Assembly: GCA_022824565.1 (NCBI GenBank)
Contig: JAJDZQ010000158.1
Location: forward strand, 1 to 64,000
Length of the DNA stretch: 64,000 bases
From: Anaerolineae bacterium
Lineage (GTDB): Bacteria; Chloroflexota; Anaerolineae; Aggregatilineales; Phototrophicaceae
Direction: 5' to 3'
Shown one piece after another: positions 17,817-26,610 of the stretch (its first letter is position 1; every line of letters starts with the position of its first letter). The position numbers and the translations under genes were made by a program. The notes below the pieces were generated by a model. It saw only the letters and a list, made by a program, of their open reading frames with translations, had not been told where the DNA came from and did no database searches.

Positions 17817-18439
17817 GTGCCAAACATGCGGTCGCCGGCATCGCCCAAGCCCGGCACGATGAAACCGATATCGTTCAGCCGCTCGTCCAGCTCGGCGATA
17901 TGCATGGGCACATCGGGATGGGCTTTGGAAAGCGCGTCGACGCCTTCGGGAGCGGCCAGGATGCCCAGGTATTTGATGCGTGGCGCGCCCCACCGTTTCA
18001 AAATATCAATCGTCGCGATAGCCGAGCCGCCAGTCGCCAGCATGGGATCGAGCACCAGGCAGACTTGCACCGTCGGCGCTTCGGGCAGCTTGTTATAATA
18101 CTCGACTGGGCGCAAGGTCGCTTCGTCGCGATACAGGCCGATATGCCAGACTTGCACAGCCGGCAGCAGTTCCTGGATGCCATCGACCAGCCCCAAGCCC
18201 GCGCGCAGCACCGGCACCAGCCCGATGATTTCGCTGCTTTGCCAGCCACTCGCCTGCCCCATGGGCGTGTTGACGATGCTGGGTTGTAGCGCCAGATCGA
18301 CCGTCGCCTCGTAACACAGCAGCAGCGCCAACTCGCGCACCAGCTCGCGAAACAGGCGATGGTCGGTGGCCACATCGCGCAGCAATGTCAATTTGTGCTT
18401 GACCAGCGGATGTGGCGAAATGTGCAAGTTGCTGGACAT
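17813..18439 (-). CDS. upp: Uracil phosphoribosyltransferase
   Basis: Salvages uracil with PRPP to UMP. 208 aa. The PRPP-binding motif is VLDPMLATGGSA, and the uracil-binding C-terminal GLGDAGDRMFGT is intact. The start at 18439 (MSSNLHISPHPL) has GAAGGAGG upstream; open frame beyond it is not family sequence. The stop overlaps the start of the phosphosugar transferase by 4 bp (ATGA), suggesting translational coupling. Confidence 0.95.
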   Translation of the reverse strand: MSSNLHISPHPLVKHKLTLLRDVATDHRLFRELVRELALLLCYEATVDLALQPSIVNTPMGQASGWQSSEIIGLVPVLRAGLGLVDGIQELLPAVQVWHIGLYRDEATLRPVEYYNKLPEAPTVQVCLVLDPMLATGGSAIATIDILKRWGAPRIKYLGILAAPEGVDALSKAHPDVPMHIAELDERLNDIGFIVPGLGDAGDRMFGT

Positions 18440-18536
18440 GCCAGCCTCCTTCGGGTACAGCGGCTTTCGTCTACCCAATTCTAGCTGCAGACCGCCCAGA
18501 TTTACAGCGCCGCCGCGCCAGCCAATAAAGCTAGCA

Positions 18537-18564
18537 TTGCAAGCCAATGCCTGTAGTCTATACT
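18537..18564 (+). promoter_or_regulatory. Promoter for ruvB-queA
   Basis: TTGCAA (18537-18542) and TATACT (18559-18564) separated by 16 bp, about 90 bp upstream of ruvB in the upp/ruvB divergent spacer. A weaker minus-strand TAGAAT lies nearer upp. Confidence 0.5.
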
Positions 18565-18654
18565 TTGGGTTCGCGGCGAGGCTGGGCGCAGGCATTTTGC
18601 CAGCTTTGCTTGTGCGCACATCCCGCCAGTCATACAGCCTAGGGAAGCGCGATT

Positions 18655-19689
18655 ATGTCAGCCGAAAAGCGCGTCGTCAGTGGCAGCCAGCGGAAGAGCG
18701 ACCGCGACAATATCGCCCTGCGCCCGCGACGTCTGGCCGACATGCTGGGGCAAGACCGCGTGCGCGAAAACCTGAGCATCTTGATTGAAGCAGCGACGGC
18801 TCGCAGCGAGCCTATCGACCATGTGCTCTTTTATGGTCCGCCCGGCCTGGGCAAGACTTCGCTGGCGTATGTTATCGCCAACGAGGTGGCAGGCAATATC
18901 CGCGTCACAGCGGGACCAGCCATCGAGCGCGCCGGCGACCTGGCAGCGGTTTTGACGCATCTAAAGAAGGGCGACATCCTGTTCATCGACGAAGTGCACA
19001 GGCTTGGCAAAGCGGTGGAAGAGATCTTGTATCCGGCGATGGAAGACTTTGTGCTGGATATCGTCATCGGCAAGGGTCCCGCCGCGAAGACCTTGCGTCT
19101 GAATCTGCCGCGTTTCACTGTCATCGGCGCGACGACGCGGCTGGCGCTGCTGGCGGCACCATTGCGTGATCGCTTCGGAGCCCGTTTTCGCCTGGACTTT
19201 TATAAAATGCAGGCCATGCAACAAATCGTGCTGCGGGCGGCGCATCTGCTGGATGTCGAGATTAGCGATGAGGGCGCGCGGGAGATCGCCAGGCGGGCGC
19301 GCGGCACACCTCGCGTCGGCTTGCGTCTGCTGCGGCGCGTGCGCGATTATGCCGAGGCGCGAGCGGATGGCGTCATTACGTTGGCTGTCACCCAAGATGC
19401 GCTGGCGCTTATGGAGATTGACGCGCTGGGTTTGGACGATATCGACCGCCGCATTCTGCGCATCATCATCGAGAAGTACAGCGGCGGACCGGTCGGGCTG
19501 GATACCATCGCCGCCGCCATCAGCGAAGACAGCGCCACCATCATGGATGTGTATGAGCCCTATTTAATCCAGCTTGGTTTTATCGATCGCACGCCGCGCG
19601 GACGCACCTGCACCCGTCACGCCTACCAACATCTGGGCCTGCCCTTCCCCGAAGCAGCCGATGACGATTCACAGCCGGCGCTGCTATGA
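18655..19689 (+). CDS. ruvB: Holliday junction branch-migration ATPase RuvB
   Basis: Hexameric motor that drives branch migration with RuvA. 344 aa. Walker [10 protein letters not shown], Walker [10 protein letters not shown], arginine-finger region GATTR, and the C-terminal winged-helix with [12 protein letters not shown] and FIDRTPRGR. The ruvA and ruvC genes are 22 kb away at 41.4-42.4 kb. The stop overlaps the queA start by 4 bp (ATGA). Confidence 0.97.
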   Translation: MSAEKRVVSGSQRKSDRDNIALRPRRLADMLGQDRVRENLSILIEAATARSEPIDHVLFYGPPGLGKTSLAYVIANEVAGNIRVTAGPAIERAGDLAAVLTHLKKGDILFIDEVHRLGKAVEEILYPAMEDFVLDIVIGKGPAAKTLRLNLPRFTVIGATTRLALLAAPLRDRFGARFRLDFYKMQAMQQIVLRAAHLLDVEISDEGAREIARRARGTPRVGLRLLRRVRDYAEARADGVITLAVTQDALALMEIDALGLDDIDRRILRIIIEKYSGGPVGLDTIAAAISEDSATIMDVYEPYLIQLGFIDRTPRGRTCTRHAYQHLGLPFPEAADDDSQPALL

Positions 19690-20708
19690 ATGTCGCAGAT
19701 TTCGATTACGACTTGCCGGCGAGCTTTATCGCGCAGACACCCGCAGAACCACGCGATGCCGCCAGATTGCTGCGCATGGGACGCAGCAGCGGCGCGATTA
19801 CGCATCATTGTTTTGCCGATATCGCCGATATGCTGCGGCCTGGCGATGTGCTGGTGCTCAATGACACGCGCGTTATCCCGGCGCGGCTGGCTGCGACCAA
19901 AGCAGAAAGCGGTGGCCAGGTCGAGATCCTGCTGCTGCGGCAATGGGCCGATCGCCGCTGGCTGGCGCTGGTCGGCGGGCGCAATATTCGCGCTGGCCTG
20001 CGGCTGCTGTTGGCGGATGGCGTTGGCTGCACTGTCGTCGCCTGCCTCGAAAAAAGCCAGCGAGTCCTTGAATTCGACCGGAACATCGCCGAGCGCTTGC
20101 CCGAGCTGGGTAAAATGCCGCTGCCACCCTATATTCATGCCGAACTGCCAGACAGCGAGCGCTACCAAACGGTCTACAGCCACAGCGAAGGCTCTGCAGC
20201 CGCGCCAACAGCAGGCTTGCATTTTACGCCGGCGCTGCTCGAGCAGATCGCTGCGCAGGGCGTGCAACTCGCGCGCTGTACCTTGCATATCGGGCTGGAC
20301 ACATTTCAGCCAGTCACAGCCGAGCGCGTGGCAGAGCATAAAATTCACAGTGAATTCGCGCGGCTGCAGCCAGAACAGGCGCAGGTTATCAACAGCGCCA
20401 AGCGTGCTGGTGGGCGGGTCATCGCGGTGGGCACGACATCTGCGCGCACGCTGGAAACGGCGGCGGCCCGCGCGGCAGACCAGCGCTGTGTGCAGCCATT
20501 CACGGCCGATACATCGCTATTCATCTATCCGGGTTATCGCTGGCGGGTGGTCGATGCGCTTATCACTAATTTTCACTTGCCCCGCTCCAGCTTGCTGATG
20601 ATGCTCAGCGCTTTTGTCGGACGCGAGCGGCTCTTGGAAGCCTATGAAGTAGCCAAAAGCCTGGGCTATCGCTTCTATTCATTTGGCGATGCCATGTTTA
20701 TTGGGTGA
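19686..20708 (+). CDS. queA: tRNA preQ1(34) S-adenosylmethionine ribosyltransferase-isomerase
   Basis: Converts preQ1 at the wobble position of GUN-anticodon tRNAs to epoxyqueuosine. 340 aa, usual length. Family signatures: [14 protein letters not shown] at the N-terminus, [26 protein letters not shown] and the C-terminal [13 protein letters not shown] plus SFGDAMFI. Translationally coupled to ruvB by a 4 bp overlap. The tRNA-His in this window (anticodon GTG) is one of its expected substrates. No tgt gene is adjacent. Confidence 0.95.
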   Translation: MNVADFDYDLPASFIAQTPAEPRDAARLLRMGRSSGAITHHCFADIADMLRPGDVLVLNDTRVIPARLAATKAESGGQVEILLLRQWADRRWLALVGGRNIRAGLRLLLADGVGCTVVACLEKSQRVLEFDRNIAERLPELGKMPLPPYIHAELPDSERYQTVYSHSEGSAAAPTAGLHFTPALLEQIAAQGVQLARCTLHIGLDTFQPVTAERVAEHKIHSEFARLQPEQAQVINSAKRAGGRVIAVGTTSARTLETAAARAADQRCVQPFTADTSLFIYPGYRWRVVDALITNFHLPRSSLLMMLSAFVGRERLLEAYEVAKSLGYRFYSFGDAMFIG

Positions 20709-20725
20709 GCGCGGCAAATTCAGGC

Positions 20726-20753
20726 TTGACTGCCAGCAGTTTTCGGCTACCAT
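20726..20753 (+). promoter_or_regulatory. Promoter of the L21-L27-L31 group, with structured leader
   Basis: TTGACT (20726-20731) and TACCAT (20748-20753), 16 bp apart. The leader of about 105 nt before rplU contains a UUCG-loop hairpin (GCGGC-TTCG-GCTGC, 20820-20833). Bacterial L21 leaders can be autoregulatory, but a match to that RNA family is not shown here. Confidence 0.5.
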
Positions 20754-20864
20754 GCACGGCTGTCCCGCAGAAACCGGCGTGGCAGCACGAATCCGATTTT
20801 CCCCGTGAGTTGAGCCCTGGCGGCTTCGGCTGCGGAGAAAGCAAGCGAAAGTTGGAGACAGCCC

Positions 20865-21176
20865 ATGTACGCAATCATCCGCAGCGGCGGAAAACAATAT
20901 CGAGCGGAAGTCGGCGCGACTATCGATGTCGACCGGCTGCCCAATGAAGTCGGCGATCAGCTTGAGATCGACGATGTGCTATTGGTTGCCGATGGCGACG
21001 CAGCGAAGATCGGCGCGCCCAGGCTGGAGGGCGCAGCCGTGGCAGCCACGGTGGTCGAGCAATTCCGCGGCAAAAAGATCATCGTATACAAATATCGTCA
21101 GCGCACGAATTATCGGCGCAAGCAAGGACATCGGCAATACTACACGCGGTTGCGCATAGACGAGATCCGCGTATAG
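20865..21176 (+). CDS. rplU: 50S ribosomal protein bL21
   Basis: 103 aa. Starts [17 protein letters not shown], the family N-terminus; the C-terminal [19 protein letters not shown] matches the bL21 signature. Binds 23S rRNA near bL20. Preceded by a GGAG site and followed after 23 bp by rpmA, the standard order. Confidence 0.96.
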   Translation: MYAIIRSGGKQYRAEVGATIDVDRLPNEVGDQLEIDDVLLVADGDAAKIGAPRLEGAAVAATVVEQFRGKKIIVYKYRQRTNYRRKQGHRQYYTRLRIDEIRV

Positions 21177-21199
21177 ACAGGCGCGAAGGAGCAAGTGCA

Positions 21200-21487
21200 A
21201 TGGCACACAAAAAAGGTGGCGGTTCTTCCAGCAATGGGCGCGACAGCAATGCCAAACGGCTTGGCGTCAAGAATTATGGCGGGCAGTATGTGATCCCCGG
21301 CAACATTATCGTGCGCCAGCGCGGCAGCAAATTTCACCCAGGCGAAGGCGTCGGCATGGGCAAGGATTATACGATCTTTGCCACGCGCGAAGGTTTTGTG
21401 CACTTCGAGAAAATGCGCGGACGCAACGGTCAAAAGCGGATTTCTGTGCATGCCCAGCACGCAAAGACCGGGCAATCTTTGAACTAA
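21200..21487 (+). CDS. rpmA: 50S ribosomal protein bL27
   Basis: 95 aa. Starts [16 protein letters not shown], with the family [12 protein letters not shown] and [14 protein letters not shown] segments. The N-terminal tail that reaches the peptidyl transferase centre begins directly at AHKKGG, with no cleavable extension of the Firmicutes kind. GAAGGAG precedes the ATG. Confidence 0.96.
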   Translation: MAHKKGGGSSSNGRDSNAKRLGVKNYGGQYVIPGNIIVRQRGSKFHPGEGVGMGKDYTIFATREGFVHFEKMRGRNGQKRISVHAQHAKTGQSLN

Positions 21488-21544
21488 TTTTCCCAACATC
21501 AGTCGTTTGCGCCACTCGCAGCAGCCGCAAGCGCGGAGGATAAT

Positions 21545-22003
21545 ATGAAACAAGGCATTCACCCGGCCTGGCATGCCACGCCTGTGCGTTGCATGACCTG
21601 CGGCACAACCTGGACGACCGGCTCGACAGTCGAATCGCTCACTGTCGAGATCTGCTCCAATTGTCATCCTTTCTACACAGGCGAACAGCGCATTGTCGAT
21701 ACCGAAGGCCGCGTCGACAAGTTCATGAAACGTTTGCAGCAGCGCGACCAAATTCGCTCGCAGCAGGTCGAGCGCGAAGAAGAACGTACGCCGCTCGACT
21801 TGCCGCTGACCGATTTGAAACTCGGCGAACGTTACACAACGATCTTGCAAGAGCACGGAATCGCTGTCGTCTCGGATGTGTTGGATCGGCTGGGCGAAGA
21901 AGACGATGACAACAGCATCCTGGCAATCCAGGGCATTGGGCGCAAGGTCGTCAGCGATATGAAGAAGTCGCTGCGCGCGCGCGGTTACGAGCTTAGCAAC
22001 TGA
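21545..22003 (+). CDS. rpmE: Ribosomal protein bL31 fused to an RpoA-CTD-like helix-hairpin-helix domain
   Basis: 152 aa, about twice the normal bL31 length. Residues 1 to about 65 are bL31: [10 protein letters not shown] start, zinc ligands Cys16, Cys19, Cys37 and Cys40, then [22 protein letters not shown] charged linker (about 66-84) follows. Residues about 85-150 resemble the RNA polymerase alpha C-terminal domain and other tandem HhH modules: [14 protein letters not shown], a second helix with VVSDVLDRL, and [16 protein letters not shown], where GIGRK occupies the hairpin position. GGAGG precedes the ATG. The bL31 part is certain; the relation of the extra domain to RpoA-CTD is by eye. 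Likely a ribosomal protein with an added RNA- or protein-binding tail. Confidence 0.88.
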   Translation: MKQGIHPAWHATPVRCMTCGTTWTTGSTVESLTVEICSNCHPFYTGEQRIVDTEGRVDKFMKRLQQRDQIRSQQVEREEERTPLDLPLTDLKLGERYTTILQEHGIAVVSDVLDRLGEEDDDNSILAIQGIGRKVVSDMKKSLRARGYELSN

Positions 22004-22020
22004 CTCCCGCCAACACGCGC

Positions 22021-22602
22021 ATGAAGCCCGAAGCTGGCAGCATAGAAGTCATCTGCGGCAGCATGTTCAGCGGCAAATCGGAGGAGTTGATTCGCCGGGT
22101 GCGGCGCGCCATCATCGCCCGCCAAAAAGTCGCCGTATTCAAACCCCAGATTGACGACCGCTACGGCATCCAGCATATCACCAGCCACGACGGCCAGACT
22201 GTGGCGGCCATCGCCGTGGCTTCTGCGACAGAAATCTTCGAGCGCGCCAATGGCTCGAGCACCGTGGTTGCGATAGACGAAGCGCAATTCTTTGACAGCG
22301 CGATTGTGCCGGTGGTGCAGCGGCTGGTGGACGAGCACGACATCCGCGTAATCATCGCGGGGCTGGATACCGATTTTCGCGGCGAGCCCTTTGGCGCCAT
22401 GCCAGACTTGCTGTGCATCGCCGAGAAGGTGAACAAGCTACACGCGATCTGTGTGGTTTGTGGTGGCGATGCCAGCCGCACCCAGCGCTTGGTCGATGGG
22501 GCGCCAGCCGCTTATGATGATCCTATCATCCTGGTCGGCGCGCAGGAGTCTTACGAAGCCCGCTGCCGGTTCTGCCATCAGGTCGGGAGCCCGCAGAACT
22601 AG
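22021..22602 (+). CDS. tdk: Thymidine kinase
   Basis: Phosphorylates thymidine to dTMP for salvage. 193 aa, type II family. Walker [12 protein letters not shown], Walker [11 protein letters not shown]; structural zinc ligands in CVVCGG and CRFCHQ. Begins 17 bp after the bL31 gene and may be read with it. Its TAG stop and the sucD stop on the other strand share one CTAG (22599-22602). It complements thyX at 42.5 kb. Confidence 0.94.
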   Translation: MKPEAGSIEVICGSMFSGKSEELIRRVRRAIIARQKVAVFKPQIDDRYGIQHITSHDGQTVAAIAVASATEIFERANGSSTVVAIDEAQFFDSAIVPVVQRLVDEHDIRVIIAGLDTDFRGEPFGAMPDLLCIAEKVNKLHAICVVCGGDASRTQRLVDGAPAAYDDPIILVGAQESYEARCRFCHQVGSPQN

Positions 22603-23456
22603 GCAAGCAGGTTGGGGATCGCTTCGGGGTTGTTGGCGACGCGCGCGCCAGCCGCTTCTAGCGCTTGGATTTTCTCGTCTGCGCTGCCTTCTCCACCATC
22701 GACGATTGCGCCAGCATGCCCCATCCGTTTGCCGGGCGGGGCGCTCTTGCCCGCGATGAACGCCGCGACAGGCTTCGTCATGGCATTCTTGATATAGTCC
22801 GCCGCCACGATCTCGGCGCTGCCACCAATCTCGCCCAACAGCGCGACTTTTTCTGTTTCGGGGTCGTTCTCAAACATGGCCAACACATCCACAAATGTCG
22901 TGCCGATGACTGGATCGCCACCGATTCCCACGATAGTCGAGATGCCGATGCCCGCGTTCTTCATTGCGAAGCCGACCTCGTAAGTCAGTGTGCCGCTCTT
23001 GGACACGACGCCGACATTGCCTGGCTCGGCAACCATGGCCGGGATAATGCCCACCTTGGCTTGGCCGGGCGTCATAACTCCTGGGCAGTTCGGCCCGATG
23101 AGGCGGCTGCCAAGGCGCTTGCAGAATGTGACTACTTTCATCATATCGGCGACGGGGATGTGCTCGGTCAGGCAGATAATCAACTGAATTCCGGCGTCGG
23201 CCGCTTCCATGATGGCATCTGGGGCAAAGCGCGCTGGCACTGTCACCAGGCTGGTATCGGCATTGGTTGTGCGCACAGCCGCGCGCATGGTATCAAAGAC
23301 CGGCACGCCCTCGAACCATTCTCCGCCCTTGCCCGGCGTGACTCCGCCCACTACTTGTGTGCCATAAGCCATCATCAGCCGAGCATGGAAAGCGCCTTGT
23401 CGGCCGGTGATGCCCTGAACCAAGACCAGGGAATTGCGGTCGATGAGAATAGACAT
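22599..23456 (-). CDS. sucD: Succinyl-CoA synthetase subunit alpha
   Basis: TCA-cycle enzyme interconverting succinyl-CoA and succinate with nucleotide phosphorylation. 285 aa. CoA-binding N-terminus with [18 protein letters not shown]-type loop [10 protein letters not shown]; the phosphorylated His lies in MGHAGAIV. Directly follows sucC (2 bp gap). The C-terminal codons overlap tdk by the shared CTAG. Confidence 0.95.
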   Translation of the reverse strand: MSILIDRNSLVLVQGITGRQGAFHARLMMAYGTQVVGGVTPGKGGEWFEGVPVFDTMRAAVRTTNADTSLVTVPARFAPDAIMEAADAGIQLIICLTEHIPVADMMKVVTFCKRLGSRLIGPNCPGVMTPGQAKVGIIPAMVAEPGNVGVVSKSGTLTYEVGFAMKNAGIGISTIVGIGGDPVIGTTFVDVLAMFENDPETEKVALLGEIGGSAEIVAADYIKNAMTKPVAAFIAGKSAPPGKRMGHAGAIVDGGEGSADEKIQALEAAGARVANNPEAIPNLLA

Positions 23457-23458
23457 GT

Positions 23459-24619
23459 TCAGGCTCGCTCCTTTACTGCCGCAACCGCCAGTTTCGCAGC
23501 TTGTGTCAAGGTCTGGGCGCTAATGATATTGGGGATTTGCGCCTGACTGATGATGGCATTGCCTTCGCTGGCGTTGGTGCCCTGCAGGCGAATGACCATG
23601 GGCACATTGGGTTGGACTTCGTTGTAGGCGGTCAATATGCCGTCCGCGACCTCGTCACAACGGGTGATACCGCCAAAGATATTGATGAGCACGCACTGCA
23701 CTTTGGCGTCCGACAAGATGATGCGCAATGCCGCCGCAACCTGCTGGGGCGATGCGCCGCCGCCGATATCAAGAAAGTTGGCTGGACCAATGTGATCGGC
23801 ATCGCCATAGAGCTTGGTCATGTCCATCGTGGTCATGGCCAAGCCGGCGCCATTGACCATGCAGCCAATCTGCCCATCCAGCTTGATGTAGCTGATGCCG
23901 GCTGCGCGCGCGAGACTTTCCGACTCGGGTTCGCCGCTGTCATCGCGCTGGGCAGCGAGTTTTGGCTGCCGGAAGAGCGCATTGTCGTCGATGATGACTT
24001 TGCCATCGACCGCCAGCAGCTCGCCTTCGCCGGTGATGACCAGGGGATTGATCTCGGCCAATTCGGCATCGCTTTCGATATAGCAGCGGTAAAGGCTCCA
24101 CAAGATCTGGCCAAAGCTGCGCCAGTGCGCGCGTGGCAAGCCCATGGCGCTGGCGATGTGTGTCGTCTGGAAGCCGTTCAAGCCGAGGGTGGGGTCGATG
24201 TGCTCGCGGATAATCGCAGCGGGTCGCGAGCGGTTGAGCTCTTCAATATCCATGCCGCCTTCCAGCGAGCTCATTATCAGTGGGCAGCCAGCGCCGCGGT
24301 CGTTGGTGATGGCCAAATAGATTTCTTGCTGAATATCCGCGCCGGGGTCTACAAGCACTTGCTGCACGACCAAGCCTTTGATATCCATTCCCAAAATGTC
24401 GGCGGCATACCGGCGGGCTTCATCGGCATCGCGCGCCAGCTTGACACCGCCAGCCTTGCCGCGACCACCGACATGCACCTGCGCCTTGACAACCACAGGC
24501 ACGCCCAGCTGACTGGCAATGGCCGCCGCTGCTTCTGGTGTCTGGGCCACCTGCCCGTTCGGGATGGGGATGCCAAATTCGCGAAACAAGAATTTCGACT
24601 GATATTCATGCAGTTTCAA
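23459..24619 (-). CDS. sucC: Succinyl-CoA synthetase subunit beta
   Basis: 386 aa ATP-grasp subunit. The natural family N-terminus (M)[11 protein letters not shown] begins at a TTG at 24617-24619, preceded by GGAGGA with 8 bp spacing; the upstream ATG at 24664 gives a poor extension. Key segments: [26 protein letters not shown], and [13 protein letters not shown]. Forms the complex with sucD, which follows after 2 bp. Confidence 0.94.
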   Translation of the reverse strand: MKLHEYQSKFLFREFGIPIPNGQVAQTPEAAAAIASQLGVPVVVKAQVHVGGRGKAGGVKLARDADEARRYAADILGMDIKGLVVQQVLVDPGADIQQEIYLAITNDRGAGCPLIMSSLEGGMDIEELNRSRPAAIIREHIDPTLGLNGFQTTHIASAMGLPRAHWRSFGQILWSLYRCYIESDAELAEINPLVITGEGELLAVDGKVIIDDNALFRQPKLAAQRDDSGEPESESLARAAGISYIKLDGQIGCMVNGAGLAMTTMDMTKLYGDADHIGPANFLDIGGGASPQQVAAALRIILSDAKVQCVLINIFGGITRCDEVADGILTAYNEVQPNVPMVIRLQGTNASEGNAIISQAQIPNIISAQTLTQAAKLAVAAVKERA

Positions 24620-24718
24620 GGCGGCTGTCCTCCGCTGCTTGGCCGTGCGGCGCGCAAAACGCAAGGTTACGCCAAAGCCGGCGCTTTCTCAAGCCACACT
24701 TCGCGGGCGCGAAATGCG

Positions 24719-24746
24719 ACTATATGCTTTTGTACAGATCGCTCAA
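24719..24746 (-). promoter_or_regulatory. Promoter for sucCD
   Basis: Minus-strand TTGAGC (24741-24746) and TATAGT (24719-24724) with a 16 bp spacer, about 100 bp upstream of sucC. A plus-strand pair, TTGTAC (24730-24735) and TAGACT (24753-24758) with a 17 bp spacer, overlaps it and could serve the LysM gene, so the two promoters may interfere. Confidence 0.4.
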
Positions 24747-24793
24747 TGCTTGTAGACTATTGTAGCGTGGGTCGCTATGGAGGGGGAGTTGGG

Positions 24794-26440
24794 ATGAACA
24801 AGCGACTATCTTTCATACTATTGATATCTTGGGCGGTTCTGCTGAGCATCGCCCTGGGGCAAGAGACAGAAGAAGCTGTTGAGCTGCTCATCAATGGCAA
24901 TTTTGACGGGGAGTTCACATCCCGCGAAGGCGCAGCCCCGCGCCAGGTGGCGGCAGGCTGGATGCCGTGGTATATCCCGCCCAGCGAAGCCAGTCCTTCC
25001 TTCGCCAACCACGACCCCAATTATGACCGAGAAAGCGACCGTGTGCGCACGAGTGGCGGCACGGCGCAGAAATATTTCACGCTCTTCGCGACGCATCAGG
25101 GCGGGTTATATCAACATGTCGAAGAAGTCAAAAGCGGCACCACCTATCGCTTCAGCCTATATGGCTATGTGTGGTCGTCCAGCTTTGAAGATGCCGACGC
25201 CAGCGAAGACCCGGGCGATGTTGTGCTGCGCGTGGGTATCGACCCAACTGGCGGCACAGACGGCACCAGCCCAGATATCATCTGGTCGACTTCCGCCACA
25301 TTTTATTATGACGCCTACCGCCAGTATGCGGTCATCGCCACCGCCGAAAATGACGCGATCACCGTCTTCATCGAAGCGACAGTCGGTGGCCCACGCGCCA
25401 ACAATTATATCTATGTCGATGATGCCGTCCTGGATGTCGCCAGCGAGACCATCTTCTTGGTCGACGCGACGCCAACACCAGAGACCTTGAATTCGCCAAC
25501 GCCCGCGCCCACTCTGGATACAACAGCGACAGATGAAAGCGACCCCGAGCCTTCTGCCACAAGTTCGCCCACACCAGAGCCTTCCCCCACACCCGTCCGT
25601 GTGACGCATGTTGTGCAAGAAGGCGATACAGTGAGTTCGCTGGCTTTTCAATATGACACGACGATCGCGGCCATACGCGAAGCCAATCAGTTGAGCCCGA
25701 GAAATGTCATCTATATCGGACAACGGCTGATCATGCCCATTGACGACGACCTAGAAGCGCAGTTTGCCGAAGTGGCGTCGGCATCGGCCACACCCACGCC
25801 CACGCCCACGGCAACAGCAACCGCTACGCCCACGCCCACCAATACGCCGACTCCGACATTGACGCCCACGCCCACCGATACGCCAACACCTACGCCAACA
25901 CCATTTACCTATCAAATTCTGCCGCGCGATACCTTGTCGTCAATTGGGCAACGGTATGGCATGACAGTCGCCGAAATCGTCCAGCTGAATGGCATAATCA
26001 ACCAGCACAACATTGATGTCGGGCAGATTCTGGTTCTCGCCACGCGCACGCCGACTCCCACGGCAACGCCCCTGCCCACCAACACGCCAACAGCCGACCA
26101 AAACGGCACCACCAGCTATATTGTGCAAGCGGGCGAAACTTTGAGCGATATCGCGGTCAGGTTCGATACAACTGTGGCAATCCTGGCGGACTTGAACGAA
26201 CTGGATAATCCTGGCCGCATCTATGTCGGCCAAGTGCTGCAGGTGCTGCGCAGAGGCGAGGCGAGCCAGCCGACGCCTACCCCAACCCCAACGCCCGTCC
26301 TGCACACGGTCCGCTTCGGCGATACGCTCTATGCCATTGCGCTGAGCTATGGCGTCAATGTGTATGCCATCGCCGAGCTGAACAATTTGGTCAATGTGCA
26401 TGATCTGGCTATCGGACAAGTGCTCATCATCCCTGGCTAA
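24794..26440 (+). CDS. Secreted four-LysM protein with Thr-Pro linkers
   Basis: 548 aa. Signal peptide (about 1-22), then a beta-rich jelly-roll-like domain opening ELLINGNFDGEF (about 30-220) that resembles carbohydrate-binding modules. Four LysM repeats follow, near 271-315, 371-416, 441-485 and 503-548, each with a GDTL/GETL-type start and an IGQ/VGQ-type end. They are joined by low-complexity Thr-Pro linkers. LysM binds peptidoglycan GlcNAc, so the protein is probably wall-attached. The start at 24794 has GGAGGGGGAG upstream. The open frame extends 1.3 kb further upstream but is antisense to sucC there. No catalytic domain seen. Confidence 0.88.
   Translation: MNKRLSFILLISWAVLLSIALGQETEEAVELLINGNFDGEFTSREGAAPRQVAAGWMPWYIPPSEASPSFANHDPNYDRESDRVRTSGGTAQKYFTLFATHQGGLYQHVEEVKSGTTYRFSLYGYVWSSSFEDADASEDPGDVVLRVGIDPTGGTDGTSPDIIWSTSATFYYDAYRQYAVIATAENDAITVFIEATVGGPRANNYIYVDDAVLDVASETIFLVDATPTPETLNSPTPAPTLDTTATDESDPEPSATSSPTPEPSPTPVRVTHVVQEGDTVSSLAFQYDTTIAAIREANQLSPRNVIYIGQRLIMPIDDDLEAQFAEVASASATPTPTPTATATATPTPTNTPTPTLTPTPTDTPTPTPTPFTYQILPRDTLSSIGQRYGMTVAEIVQLNGIINQHNIDVGQILVLATRTPTPTATPLPTNTPTADQNGTTSYIVQAGETLSDIAVRFDTTVAILADLNELDNPGRIYVGQVLQVLRRGEASQPTPTPTPTPVLHTVRFGDTLYAIALSYGVNVYAIAELNNLVNVHDLAIGQVLIIPG
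25785..25903 (+). repeat. Low-complexity ACGCCCACG/ACGCCAACA tract coding Thr-Pro linkers
   Basis: Imperfect hexamer repeats of the type ACGCCC/ACGCCA inside the LysM gene encode alternating Thr-Pro (with Ala, Asn and Asp). Shorter tracts of the same composition recur near 26045-26095 and 26270-26300. Such tracts can change length by slippage, altering the distance between LysM domains. Confidence 0.8.
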
Positions 26441-26610
26441 ACCGGGCCTGCGCAACAAAAAAGGGGAGTGTCGATTTCTGTGTGCATAGGCGCCCTCCCC
26501 CCAACACCCGCTGCGCTGCGCTTTCTCCTGCGCTGTAACGGGAGCGAGGCGGCAGCTGTTTGCCGTGCCGCGCAAAGACCGCTGATCGCTAGCCATTGAA
26601 GAGGCGCTGC
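26441..26610. other. Non-coding spacer between the two LysM genes
   Basis: 170 bp without a gene. It holds an A6-GGGGAG stretch matched 27 nt later by CTCCCCCC, giving on the minus strand a weak hairpin ending in T6, and a GC-rich block (26490-26560) with GCTGCGCTGCGC. This could be a remnant of a short dispersed element, but no second copy was found in the window. No clear promoter; the M23 gene may be read through from the LysM gene. Confidence 0.4.

Noticed and set aside
16950-18098. 382 aa open frame opposite the phosphosugar transferase
   Set aside because: Gln/Arg/His-rich shadow of a membrane-protein gene; no domain recognised.
23501-24793. Long open frame upstream of the four-LysM gene that would give a 979 aa protein
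   Set aside because: This stretch is antisense to sucC and gives His- and Gln-rich unrelated sequence. The real start at 24794 has a ribosome-binding site and a signal peptide.
25785-26300. Repeat-rich stretch that could be taken for a CRISPR or tandem array
   Set aside because: Units are hexamers encoding Thr-Pro within an open frame; there are no spacers and no direct repeats of 25-40 bp.
26457-26500. Rho-independent terminator on the minus strand after A6/GGGGAG
   Set aside because: The loop would be about 27 nt and there is no minus-strand gene ending there.
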